Of a stretch of DNA of 64,000 nucleotides, positions 42,251-50,236 are shown one piece after another. The DNA is taken from the NCBI RefSeq assembly GCF_000011645.1, contig NC_006270.3, forward strand, positions 3,370,501 to 3,434,500, in the 5' to 3' direction. A model generated the notes under the pieces. The model was given only the letters and a program-made list of their open reading frames with translations, was not told where the DNA came from and searched no databases. Origin of the DNA: Bacillus licheniformis DSM 13 = ATCC 14580. Its GTDB lineage: Bacteria > Bacillota > Bacilli > Bacillales > Bacillaceae. The translations under genes were made by a program, and so were the position numbers. How positions within the stretch are numbered: the stretch's first letter is position 1; every line of letters begins with the position of its first letter.

Positions 42251-43467
42251 ATCAATCGCTAAAAACATTCAGCGTGTTGTCAGAACAATATCACGAAAAT
42301 CCGTATCAGTATTTCTCATACCTTCGGGAATCTGATCCCGTCCATTATGAAGAATCGCTGGACAGCTATTTTATCAGCCGCTACCAGGATGTGCGCCGCG
42401 TGCTCCAGAATCAGGACGTCTTTACAACGAAATCGCTTGCCAAACGGGCCGAGCCCGTCATGCGCGGACCTGTGCTCGCCCAAATGAAAGGCAAAGAGCA
42501 CACGGCAAAAAGGAGAATCGTTCTGCGCCGCTTTATCGGGGAATCCCTTGATCACCTCACACCGCTCATCAAAGAAAATGCACAAAGGCTTTTGGCCCCG
42601 CACGTGGAGAAAGGGCGGATCGACCTTGTCAATGATTTCGGCAAAACATTCGCCGTTTGCGTGACGATGGACATTTTAGGTTTGGACAAGAACGACCACC
42701 AAACGGTGAGAAACTGGCACAGCGGCGTCGCCGATTTCATTACCAGTTTGAATCAGGCGCCTGAGGACCGGGAGCATTCCCTCAAATGCAGTGAACAGCT
42801 CGCTGAGTATTTGAATCCGATTATCGAGGAAAGGCGCAAAAATCCCGGACATGATTTAATATCCATCCTTTGCACTTCCGAATACGAGGGAGTGGCGATG
42901 TCTGACCGGGACATACGCGCGCTGATTCTCAATATATTGCTTGCCGCCACAGAACCGGCGGACAAGACGCTCGCATTAATGATTTATCATTTGCTTCATC
43001 ATCCCGATCAGATGAATGATGTGCTGGAAGACCGCACGCTTCTCCCTCAGGCAATCGCAGAGACGCTGCGCTACAAGCCGCCGGTGCAGCTCATCCCGCG
43101 CCAGCTTTCACAAGACGCGGAGATTGGCGGAGTCGAGCTAAAAGAAGGGACGACTGTATTTTGCATGATAGGCGCGGCAAATCGCGATCCTGAAGCGTTC
43201 GAGGATCCCGACAAGTTCAACATTCACCGCAGCGACCTGGAAGTCAAAAGCGCATTCAGCGGCGCAGCCAGGCATCTCGCATTCGGTTCAGGCGTCCACA
43301 ACTGTGTAGGAGCGGGGTTTGCGAAGACCGAAATCGAGCTTGTCGCAAATATCGTCCTTGATCAGCTGAAAAATATCCGGCTGGAGGAAGACTTCATTTA
43401 CCGCGAGACAGGGCTTTACACACGCGGACCCGTCTCGCTCAACATCCGGTTTGATGCCAAACATTAA
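42247..43467 (+). CDS. cypX: Cytochrome P450 CypX (CYP134), cyclo-Leu-Leu oxidase
   Basis: 406 residues. The haem-binding loop is [19 protein letters not shown] with the axial Cys. The ExxR motif appears as AETLRYKPP, and the I-helix region is [21 protein letters not shown]. It oxidises cyclo-Leu-Leu to pulcherriminic acid, which chelates iron as the red pigment pulcherrimin. It is translated in an ATGA overlap with yvmC and ends in a shared hairpin with a convergent gene. Confidence 0.96.
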
Positions 43468-43919
43468 TCTTGTGAAAAAGCCTTCTCCTCCCGGGAGGAG
43501 GCTTTTTCAATTGCTGCCTCACTGATCTTCGCCAGCTCTTCAATACCCTTCGTACCTTCGCTCGCGTGTGAAAGCTCGTGACATTGAACGATTTTAAAAC
43601 CGTTCATTTTAAAAATCGCGATGATATCAATTCTCCCCCGGTCTCCATTCTTTTTGACAACCTTGACCGTATATCTGACTGCTGCGCTTTCGAGGCGCTC
43701 GTCAAACAAAAATTCATGAAAGGGCGACACCGTTATGGTGCGTGCAACGTTTTTCAGCGTCCGTATGTGATCTTTAAACTGCACAAGGTCAATGTGACTG
43801 CCGTCCGTGACTTGAACATAATCCTCGCTGAAATAATCGGCAATTTTTTCAGTATTCATTTCCGACACGATGTCCTGATACATGTTGCTTAAAAACTGTT
43901 GGGCTTCACTTTTATTCAT
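43464..43919 (-). CDS. NTF2/SnoaL-like small protein downstream of yvmB
   Basis: 151 residues with a cone-shaped NTF2-like layout: long N-terminal helix (QFLSNMYQDIVSEMNTEKIADYF), EDYVQVTDGSHIDLVQFKDHI, then strands AAVRYTVKVVKKNGDRGRIDIIAIFKMNGFKIVQCHEL. It begins 16 bases after yvmB, so the two form an operon. Its stop overlaps the convergent cypX stop. Members of this fold bind or isomerise small molecules; a role in pulcherriminic acid handling is possible but unproven. Confidence 0.7.
   Translation of the reverse strand: MNKSEAQQFLSNMYQDIVSEMNTEKIADYFSEDYVQVTDGSHIDLVQFKDHIRTLKNVARTITVSPFHEFLFDERLESAAVRYTVKVVKKNGDRGRIDIIAIFKMNGFKIVQCHELSHASEGTKGIEELAKISEAAIEKASSREEKAFSQD
43472..43510. 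terminator. Bidirectional terminator shared by cypX and the NTF2-like gene
   Basis: AAAAAGCCTTCTCCTCCC and GGGAGGAGGCTTTTTC form a long GC-rich hairpin with T runs on both strands. It lies inside the last codons of the NTF2-like gene. Confidence 0.88.
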
Positions 43920-43935
43920 TCGCTGCTCCTCTTGA

Positions 43936-44418
43936 TTAAATGTGTTTTGACCATTCGTTTAAAAAGCGGATGACGGTTTGCAGCTCGGATTCGGAAAACC
44001 GATCAAACAGCTCGATGTAGCGCTGTTTTGCAATTTCATGCATCCTGTCATGAATGTCGGCCAGTTTTTTCCCCTCATCGGTTAATGTGTAATACAATTC
44101 TTTGTTGTTGTTCGGTTTTTTGTGCGATTCGATCATTCCGTGCTTTGTGAGCACATTGACCGCTTTTGTCACTGCCGCTTTTGAAATTTGGAGTTTTGCT
44201 GCCAGGAAAGCGTTGTTGACGTCTGCTTCGCTTTCGCTGATAAGCGAGATAATGTGAAGCTGGGTCAGGGTCCAATGCTTACGCATGCTTTCTTCTTCTT
44301 GAAAGGCTTCCTCTGCGAACGCCTGCTGTTCATGCTGAGCCCGCTTTTCTCTTTTGAGAATAAAATCCTGAACGGCTTGAAATGCCTGCTCATACGTCTT
44401 GTTTTCCACTGTCATCAT
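43936..44418 (-). CDS. yvmB: MarR-family repressor YvmB (PchR) of pulcherriminic acid genes
   Basis: 160 residues. The winged helix-turn-helix is seen in NAFLAAKLQISKAAVTKAVNVLTKHGMIESHKKPNNNKELYYTLTDEGKKLADIH. It is the ortholog of B. subtilis YvmB, which represses yvmC-cypX, yvmA and itself, and two copies of the shared palindrome overlap its own upstream region. The exact start is ambiguous because ATG ATG and a downstream GTG all lie close to AAAAGGA. Confidence 0.88.
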   Translation of the reverse strand: MMTVENKTYEQAFQAVQDFILKREKRAQHEQQAFAEEAFQEEESMRKHWTLTQLHIISLISESEADVNNAFLAAKLQISKAAVTKAVNVLTKHGMIESHKKPNNNKELYYTLTDEGKKLADIHDRMHEIAKQRYIELFDRFSESELQTVIRFLNEWSKHI

Positions 44419-44432
44419 TCCTTTTCACAATC

Positions 44433-44469
44433 ATTAACCGGTTAACTATTAAATAGTTTACCAGTTAAC
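44433..44469 (-). promoter_or_regulatory. Tandem YvmB/PchR operators upstream of yvmB
   Basis: ATTAACCGGTTAAC (44433-44446) and GTTTACCAGTTAAC (44456-44469), 23 bases apart centre to centre, repeat the palindrome found at yvmA and yvmC. This indicates autoregulation with two sites on nearly the same face of the helix. Confidence 0.75.
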
Positions 44470-44531
44470 AATAATTAAAGCAAGCAAAAAAAAGCATATG
44501 ATGCAGAAAGATCCGCAGCATATGCTTGCCC

Positions 44532-45715
44532 TCATACTTGAGGAGATAGCACGTGCTTTTCAGTCCAAGCCAGAAGCTTCAGATCCTGTTTGCAGCCGGC
44601 GATAAATGAAAGCCCCAAAGGCTCGCCGTTTTTTGCCGGCAACGGGACGGTGATCTGCGGAAGCCCGCCGAGCCCGGCAATACACGTCAGTTTCATCGTG
44701 CGCGCCCTTCTCTCATTTAATTCGTTTTCCGGCAGACCACGGAGCGGCGGCGGGCCGGGGGCAGTCGGAATAACGAGCAAGCCGTCTTCTCCGAGCCATT
44801 CCGACAGTCTTTTTCTCACCGCCTCTCTTTTCATAAACGCTTGCACATGATCGCTTATCACAAGGCTTGACGCCCATTCAAACCTTTCTGCGATTCCAGG
44901 GCCGAACACCGGATTTGTGCGCTCGATCCTAGCTCCGTGCTCCTCCCAAATCTCCAGTCCCTGCAGCACCCTGAACGTCTCCGCCCATTCCGCGAGGCCG
45001 CCGTCAGCGGCAACGCACCAGTCGAATTCGCCGTCAATCAGGCCTAATGCATAAGCGTATACTTGTGTCCGGTCGCTTTCTTCAAGCAGGCTCCACGCCT
45101 CTTTTTCAAAATAAACCCGGTTGAACATGCCCCTGCCTCCTCCTGCCCGCTAAGCAGGACGCGGCCCGCCGCATGAAGGACTCCAATATCTTTTGACATC
45201 CATCCGACGGTGTCAAAACTCTTTGCCAGCGGTATGACACCATCAACCGACACCTCGCCGTGCGTCGGCCGAAACCCGAAAATTCCGCAGTATGAAGAAG
45301 GGATTCTGACAGATCCCCCGGTGTCTGTCCCGAGAGCGAAATCGGTCATCCCAGAGGCTGCCGCCACAGCCGATCCGCTTGAAGACCCTCCCGGAATTTT
45401 GTCCATGGCACAAGGATTGACGGGTGTACCATAATGGACATTTTCTCCGTCGAGGCTGTACATCAGCTCATCTGTGTGCGCAGCACCCTTAAGCCTTGCA
45501 CCTTCCCGCAGCAGCAAGTCAACGGCTTCCGCGTTTTTTTCGGCAGGTTCGTGCGTCCTCAGCCAATCAGGGTTTCCCGCCGCATTAGCATGGCCCTCTA
45601 CAGCAAACACATCCTTTACCGCAAACGAAAGTTTTTTCAAGCTTCCTTCAGCCGATGGCGGATCGACCATCAGATCCCGGTTTATAAAAGCGCTCCAATC
45701 ATGCTCCATTTTCAA
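44532..45715 (-). pseudogene. Amidase-signature family gene split by one frameshift
   Basis: The first frame (from 45715) contains the whole catalytic triad region: Lys in LSFAVKDVFAVEG, the Ser in PGGSSSGSAVAAASG and the nucleophile loop ALGTDTGGSVRIPSSYCGIFGFRPTHG. Near 45125-45145, in an AGGAGGAGGCAGGGG stretch, the family sequence moves to a second frame (FNRVYFEKEAWSLLEE, then LLVIPTAPGPPPL and GLPQITVPLPAKNGEPLG) that ends at 44532. Joined, it is a normal amidase of about 394 residues. The first piece alone would lack the C-terminal half and is probably inactive. Confidence 0.87.
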
Positions 45716-45898
45716 AATCCCTCCATCAACTTTTGCTTCTAACGATAACCGGACGCCTCTTCAAAATGAACAAAGTTGTGACAAAATCTTCCGTTCCCTA
45801 ATTTAAAAAGGCCTTTAGGTTTGTTCCTATAGGCAAACAGGGTAAAATAAAGGGGTGTTGATTACATATTAAAAACAAACATGGGAGAGGAGAATGAA
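45716..45898. other. Spacer between the amidase and iolU
   Basis: AT-rich divergent promoter region. A possible plus-strand promoter (around TTTGTTCCTATAGGC and GTAAAATAAAG, 45819-45851) precedes iolU. No operator was recognised. Confidence 0.4.
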
Positions 45899-46948
45899 AT
45901 GGTGGACAAGGTTCGCACAGGGATATTAGGATACGGTTTGTCCGGTTCGGTGTTTCATGCGCCTTTATTATCAGTGTTAGAAGATTATGAGATTCGAAAG
46001 GTTATGACTTCAAGGAAAGAACAAGTCAAACAGGACCTCCCCGAAGCAGAAGCGGTCAGTACGATCGAAGACATCACAAAAGATCCGGACATTGATCTCG
46101 TCATCGTGACCACGCCGAGCGGCCTTCATTACGAAATGGCGAAAGAGTGCATCCGCGCCGGAAAGCATGTCGTTCTTGAAAAGCCGATGACAGCAACAGC
46201 GGAAGAAGCGGAAGAGCTCATTAATGCCGCGAAAGAAAAAGGCGTGCTTCTCAGCGTGTATCACAACCGAAGATGGGATAACGACTTTTTGACGATCAAA
46301 CAGCTCATCAAAGAGGGGCGCCTTGGAGAGGTCAACACATTCCACGCCTCCTACGACCGGTTCCGGCCGAATGTCAGACAGCGCTGGAGAGAACAGAAAG
46401 GACCGGGGTCAGGTGCACTGTACGATTTAGGTTCACACTTGATCGATCAGGCGCTTCATTTATTCGGCATGCCGAACGGCGTCACCGCTCAAGTGACCGC
46501 TCAGAGAGCCAATGCGGAAACAGACGATTACTTCCATGTCATCCTTCACTATGATCAGCGCCAAGTGATTCTCCACTCGGGCTCGATTGTTCCGGCCAAC
46601 GGCCCCCGCTACCAAATCCACGGCTCAAAAGGAAGCTTTATTAAATACGGAATCGACGGCCAGGAGGATGCACTCAGAGCGGGTCATAAACCTGCAGGCG
46701 ATGAGTGGGGAGCCGATCAACCCGAATATTACGGGGAACTGGCCACAGTCGAAGGCGACGAGATCAGGAAGGAAACCGTGGAAACGCTCCCGGGTTCATA
46801 CTTAACTTATTACAAGCAGCTTGCTTCAAGTATTCTAGAAGGCGGCAGCTTGCCTGTCACGGCGGAAGAAGGACGCGACGTCATCCGAATCATCGAAGCT
46901 GCGCAAAAAAGCAGCGAAACGAATCAAACGGTGTTCTTAAACAAATAA
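45899..46948 (+). CDS. iolU: Gfo/Idh/MocA oxidoreductase, IolU (YvaA)-like scyllo-inositol dehydrogenase
   Basis: 349 residues. The Rossmann motif is GILGYGLSGSVFHAPLL, the family EKP motif is VVLEKPMTATAEEAEELI, and the substrate segment is SVYHNRRWDNDFLTIKQLI with ALYDLGSHLIDQALHLFG. It resembles B. subtilis YvaA throughout; that enzyme interconverts scyllo-inositol and scyllo-inosose with NADP(H). GGAG lies six bases before the ATG at 45899. The adjacent azoR2 gene preserves B. subtilis order. Confidence 0.88.
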   Translation: MVDKVRTGILGYGLSGSVFHAPLLSVLEDYEIRKVMTSRKEQVKQDLPEAEAVSTIEDITKDPDIDLVIVTTPSGLHYEMAKECIRAGKHVVLEKPMTATAEEAEELINAAKEKGVLLSVYHNRRWDNDFLTIKQLIKEGRLGEVNTFHASYDRFRPNVRQRWREQKGPGSGALYDLGSHLIDQALHLFGMPNGVTAQVTAQRANAETDDYFHVILHYDQRQVILHSGSIVPANGPRYQIHGSKGSFIKYGIDGQEDALRAGHKPAGDEWGADQPEYYGELATVEGDEIRKETVETLPGSYLTYYKQLASSILEGGSLPVTAEEGRDVIRIIEAAQKSSETNQTVFLNK

Positions 46949-46952
46949 AACA

Positions 46953-46982
46953 AAACCGCGGATATGATCCGCGGTTTTTTCA
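46953..46982. terminator. Bidirectional terminator between iolU and azoR2
   Basis: AAAACCGCGGATATGATCCGCGGTTTT is a perfect hairpin with T/A runs on both sides. Confidence 0.9.
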
Positions 46983-47615
46983 AAAAGTCCTGCCCAATTC
47001 TTTGGCTCGGACAATCGCATTTTGTTTTATTTCTTCAGCTTTATCAGGCTCAGCATTATGCCCTTCTATAAATAAACCTTCAAATTCCGGAACCCCGAAA
47101 AACTGCATCATGATGCTGATATAGCGGTGCCCCATCTCAAGTTCCGCAGCCTGCCCTTCTGAATAGTAGCCGCCTCTCGCCTGGATGTGCAGCGCTTTTT
47201 TATCGGTTAACAGCCCGATCGGTCCCTGTTCGGTATATTTAAACGTCTTTCCCGCTACAGCGACCGCATCGAAGTACGCTTTCATCACCGGCGGAAAAGA
47301 GAAATTCCAAAGCGGCGTGACAAACACGTATTTGTCTCCCGCGATAAATTGCTCGCTCAGCTCATTCAAACGGCCGACTTTAGCTTTTTCGTGTTCAGAA
47401 AGCTGTTCAAAGCCCGACCCCGACTGCAATTTTCCCCAGCCGCTGAAAACATCCGCATCAATCTGCGGAATGTTTTCCCGATAAAGATCAAGGTGTATGA
47501 CTTCGTCATCCGGATGAGCTTCTTTGTAAGATTCGATAAACGCTTTTCCTGCCGCCATGCTGTAGGATGCCCTTTCGTCATGCGGGTGAGCGGTAATGTA
47601 AAGGGTTTTTGTCAT
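46980..47615 (-). CDS. azoR2: FMN-dependent NADH:quinone/azo reductase AzoR2 (YvaB)
   Basis: 211 residues of the flavodoxin-like AzoR family. The FMN phosphate loop starts LYITAHPHDERASYSMAAGKAF, and VTPLWNFSFPPVMKAYFDAVAVAGKTFKYTEQGP and KALHIQARGGYYS complete the flavin site. It reduces quinones and azo compounds in two-electron steps, usually in detoxification. AGGCAGG precedes the ATG at 47615. Confidence 0.93.
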   Translation of the reverse strand: MTKTLYITAHPHDERASYSMAAGKAFIESYKEAHPDDEVIHLDLYRENIPQIDADVFSGWGKLQSGSGFEQLSEHEKAKVGRLNELSEQFIAGDKYVFVTPLWNFSFPPVMKAYFDAVAVAGKTFKYTEQGPIGLLTDKKALHIQARGGYYSEGQAAELEMGHRYISIMMQFFGVPEFEGLFIEGHNAEPDKAEEIKQNAIVRAKELGRTF

Positions 47616-47798
47616 TTCTTTTGCTACCTGCCTTTTTGTATTGATATTGCTTAGTATGGGACGTTTTCAGGCAAATATTCTGGAAAAGCCGGAGCTTTCG
47701 CATAAAGTGCAGATGCTTTTTAATCTGATGTCCGATAAGGCTTTTGTTCGGCATCATGATCACCTGCTATATTTTCACTCTGCTTTCATTTCAGAATA

Positions 47799-47840
47799 AA
47801 AAAGGAACGCCCCGATTTTTCAGGTCAAGGCGTTCCTCCA
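47799..47840 (-). terminator. Terminator of trhO
   Basis: On the minus strand AGGAACGCC and GGCGTTCCT pair around a loop, followed by TTTTTTATT. The 300-base stretch 47616-47915 holds this hairpin, the azoR2 promoter region and no convincing gene. Confidence 0.8.
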
Positions 47841-47915
47841 TTCAATCCGAAAGCCGACTCCCTTGCAGGAGCAAATGCAACTTCGATTTTTATATGTTAC
47901 TTTTGTTTACAGCTT

Positions 47916-48884
47916 TTATGACTGCGCTGCATGTTCCTCTTCTTTCAGCTTTTCGAGTCTCTCTTGCACCTCTTCTTCTGAAAGGCCGTGCTCTTTGACA
48001 TACAGGTTGCGCGGATGAACCCGGCACTCGTGCGTGCAGCCCCGCAAATAGCGGTGCTCATTTTCTTCAGAGCAGATGATCTGCTTGTTGCATTCCGGGT
48101 TTGCGCAGTTGACATAGCGCTCGCAAGGCTCGCCGGTGAAATAATCTTTTCCGACAATGACGTGCTCTTTCTGATTGACCGGAACGCTGATTCTTTCATC
48201 GAAAACATAGCATTTCCCGTCCCACAGTTCACCTTGAACTTCAGGGTCTTTTCCGTACGTTACAATACCGCCGTGAAGCTGGGACACGTCTTCAAATCCT
48301 TCTTTTTTCAGCCATCCTGAAAATTTTTCGCAGCGGATTCCGCCCGTGCAGTAAGTCAATATTTTCTTGCCTTCGAGCTTTTCTTTGTTATCGCGGATCC
48401 ACTCAGGTAATTCGCGGAACGCTTTAATGTCCGGTCTGATCGCTCCGCGGAAATGCCCCAAATCGTACTCATAGTCGTTCCGTGCGTCGACGACAATCGT
48501 ATCTTCCTGCTGCATCGCCTCATAAAATTCTTTTGGCTCCAGGTATTTTCCTGTTAATTCGTTCGGATCGATATCATCTTCCAGGCGGAGCGTCACCAGC
48601 TCATCGCGATGGCGGACATGCATTTTTTTGAAAGCGTGCCCTTCTGATTCATCGATTTTAAATACCATGTCTTCAAAGCGGGGATCGCTTTTCATTTCAC
48701 TCATATAGCGGTCTGTCTGCTCTACGGTTCCTGACACGGTTCCGTTTATTCCTTCACCCGCCACAAGGATGCGCCCCTTCAGCCCCAAATCTTTGCAGAA
48801 CTTGAGGTGATCTTCGGCAAATTGCTCAGGGTTATCGATATGAACATATTTATAATACAACAATACTCGGTATTGATTCTTCAT
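47916..48884 (-). CDS. trhO: tRNA uridine-34 5-hydroxylase TrhO (YbfQ, rhodanese-like)
   Basis: 322 residues, the length of B. subtilis YbfQ. The N-terminal UPF0176 domain (YRVLLYYKYVHIDNPEQFAEDHLKFCKDLGLKGRI) precedes a rhodanese domain with the active loop LTYCTGGIRCEKFSGWL. A C-terminal Cys-rich zinc-like region follows (CERYVNCANPECNKQIICSEENEHRYLRGCTHECR). It makes 5-hydroxyuridine at the tRNA wobble base, the first step to mo5U. AGGTGG precedes the ATG. Confidence 0.92.
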   Translation of the reverse strand: MKNQYRVLLYYKYVHIDNPEQFAEDHLKFCKDLGLKGRILVAGEGINGTVSGTVEQTDRYMSEMKSDPRFEDMVFKIDESEGHAFKKMHVRHRDELVTLRLEDDIDPNELTGKYLEPKEFYEAMQQEDTIVVDARNDYEYDLGHFRGAIRPDIKAFRELPEWIRDNKEKLEGKKILTYCTGGIRCEKFSGWLKKEGFEDVSQLHGGIVTYGKDPEVQGELWDGKCYVFDERISVPVNQKEHVIVGKDYFTGEPCERYVNCANPECNKQIICSEENEHRYLRGCTHECRVHPRNLYVKEHGLSEEEVQERLEKLKEEEHAAQS

Positions 48885-49080
48885 GATACTTTACCACCTA
48901 TCTGATGCATGTTTTTATAAGATAAAAAATGGAATATCCGTCCATTTATATAATCAAACCTTCATTCATATTAAAACAAACCATCACCATGATTTCAATG
49001 AAGCAGCTTGAACATTCCATTAATCAAATGTTAGAAATTTTAACACTTCCGGCGGCTTTACGCAAGCAAAACAGCTCAGA
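48885..49080. other. Intergenic spacer between trhO and rsoA
   Basis: AT-rich sequence containing the trhO promoter area. No riboswitch, hairpin terminator or small gene with a ribosome site was recognised. Confidence 0.4.
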
Positions 49081-49281
49081 TTAAAGGACTTTCAGCAATT
49101 CTGTTATAAACTCCCAAAAACCAGGCACTTCTTGACATAAAAGCATCTCCGCTTTTTCGCAAATCTTCATCTTCAGCTCCTGTTCAAGATCCTCCCTCTC
49201 TAATTTGCTTTTGATCATCGGTGTGAAATTTTCCAGCAATTTCTCAATCTCTTTTTCATCGTGCAGACTCACTGTTATCAT
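49081..49281 (-). CDS. rsoA: Sigma-O co-factor RsoA (region 2-like subunit)
   Basis: 66 residues overlapping the end of sigO by 26 bases. The helical ENFTPMIKSKLEREDLEQELKMKICEKAE segment resembles the region 2 core of extracytoplasmic-type sigma factors. In B. subtilis RsoA (YvrHa) pairs with SigO to make one functional split sigma factor that drives oxdC under acid. The family protein there is 79 residues, so this one is slightly shorter. Confidence 0.85.
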   Translation of the reverse strand: MITVSLHDEKEIEKLLENFTPMIKSKLEREDLEQELKMKICEKAEMLLCQEVPGFWEFITELLKVL

Positions 49282-49837
49282 TCCCCTCTGCTTTAGAATT
49301 CAGCAGCTCTCTTATCTTTTCGAGTGCCCTTTTATGAATTTTTGAAATATTTTGCCTTGATTCTCCCAAAGAGTCAGCAATTTCCTGCATGGATACCCCA
49401 TGAATATAAATTTGTGCAAGCACTTTTTTCTGCTTGTCCGTCAATTGCAAAAACGCTTCATAAAGCATCGGGTCTTGCAGGTGTTCGCTTAATTCCTCTT
49501 CCTGTTCCAAGACATCGTCTAACAGATCCCCTCGGGGCGGCTCGGGCAGATTCGGACTGTCGTCGATCATCAATGGAAAACGCTCTCGGTTTTTCCGGAC
49601 TCTTTTATCAAAGTCGACGGAGAAAATCCGGATCATCGAGTTGATGTATTTGATCATGCGGATTTTTTTGTAAAATCGCTTAAATTCACGATCGAGACAC
49701 TCTGCCTCTTCAGAATCCGGATGTTCCAACACGTGGTTGAAAAGCCGCTCATACCTTGGGTTGCTCAAAAAATGCTTCACAAGCGGATGCCTTGTGATCT
49801 CCTTGATTTTCGCACGCAGTAACGTTTGATCAATCAT
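49256..49837 (-). CDS. sigO: RNA polymerase sigma factor SigO (YvrI)
   Basis: 193 residues. A C-terminal region 4 is clear: LQLTDKQKKVLAQIYIHGVSMQEIADSLGESRQNISKIHKRALEKIRELL. The N-terminal half lacks a normal region 2, which fits the two-subunit SigO-RsoA design of B. subtilis. It is divergent from yvrJ-oxdC, its expected target, and is followed by rsoA. The ribosome site is GGAGGCGG. Confidence 0.92.
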   Translation of the reverse strand: MIDQTLLRAKIKEITRHPLVKHFLSNPRYERLFNHVLEHPDSEEAECLDREFKRFYKKIRMIKYINSMIRIFSVDFDKRVRKNRERFPLMIDDSPNLPEPPRGDLLDDVLEQEEELSEHLQDPMLYEAFLQLTDKQKKVLAQIYIHGVSMQEIADSLGESRQNISKIHKRALEKIRELLNSKAEGNDNSESAR

Positions 49838-49993
49838 AAAAACCGCCTCCTATTTATTTAGATGAAAGAAATGAAAAAAAAGTAAACACATCTCTTCTAT
49901 TAACATGCAAACATAAGTTCCCATTCAGAGAAAATAGTTCTTTGCTTACATTTTTCAAACTTTCGTCACTTCTTAACATAGGAGGTGGTAAGA
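49838..49993. promoter_or_regulatory. Divergent sigO / yvrJ-oxdC control region
   Basis: The 156-base spacer should carry SigO-dependent promoters in both directions. TTACATTTTTCAAACTTTC (49947-49965) recurs in shortened form before oxdC (TTACATTTTTAGAAAG, 50208-50223), and GTTTACTTTTTTTTCATTTC reads towards sigO. A shared TTACnTTTTT element is therefore a candidate SigO -35 region. Confidence 0.4.
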
Positions 49994-50143
49994 ATGGACA
50001 GCGCATTCATTGAGGAAGCAGCGAAACAAATCGGCAATGTCGGCTTTCCAGCTGTATTGGCAATTTACTTGCTCACTCGTTTTGAAAAGAAAATCGATGA
50101 ACTGATCGAGCTGATCAAAGAAAAAAATGAAACCGATGATTGA
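49994..50143 (+). CDS. yvrJ: YvrJ-family small membrane protein (49 residues)
   Basis: ATG at 49994 behind GGAGGTGGTAAGA. The product has one helix (VGFPAVLAIYLLTRF) after a short amphipathic start, then a charged helix (EKKIDELIELIKEKNE). The G-x-P-x-x-L-x-x-Y-L-L-x-R-x-E-x-K-x-D pattern is that of the YvrJ family. As in B. subtilis it is co-transcribed with oxdC under SigO-RsoA. Function unknown. Confidence 0.88.
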   Translation: MDSAFIEEAAKQIGNVGFPAVLAIYLLTRFEKKIDELIELIKEKNETDD

Positions 50144-50236
50144 CATCGGCCTCACTTTTTTCACTTAACATGACAGAAGGGGAAAACGAAAGGCCTTTCA
50201 GCTCTCCTTTACATTTTTAGAAAGAGGGGATATCAC

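Noticed and set aside
47656..47799. A 47-codon plus-strand frame (MGRFQANILEKPELSHKV...) in the azoR2-trhO spacer
   Set aside because: No ribosome site, no family, and it runs into the trhO terminator; possibly a relic of a coding region.
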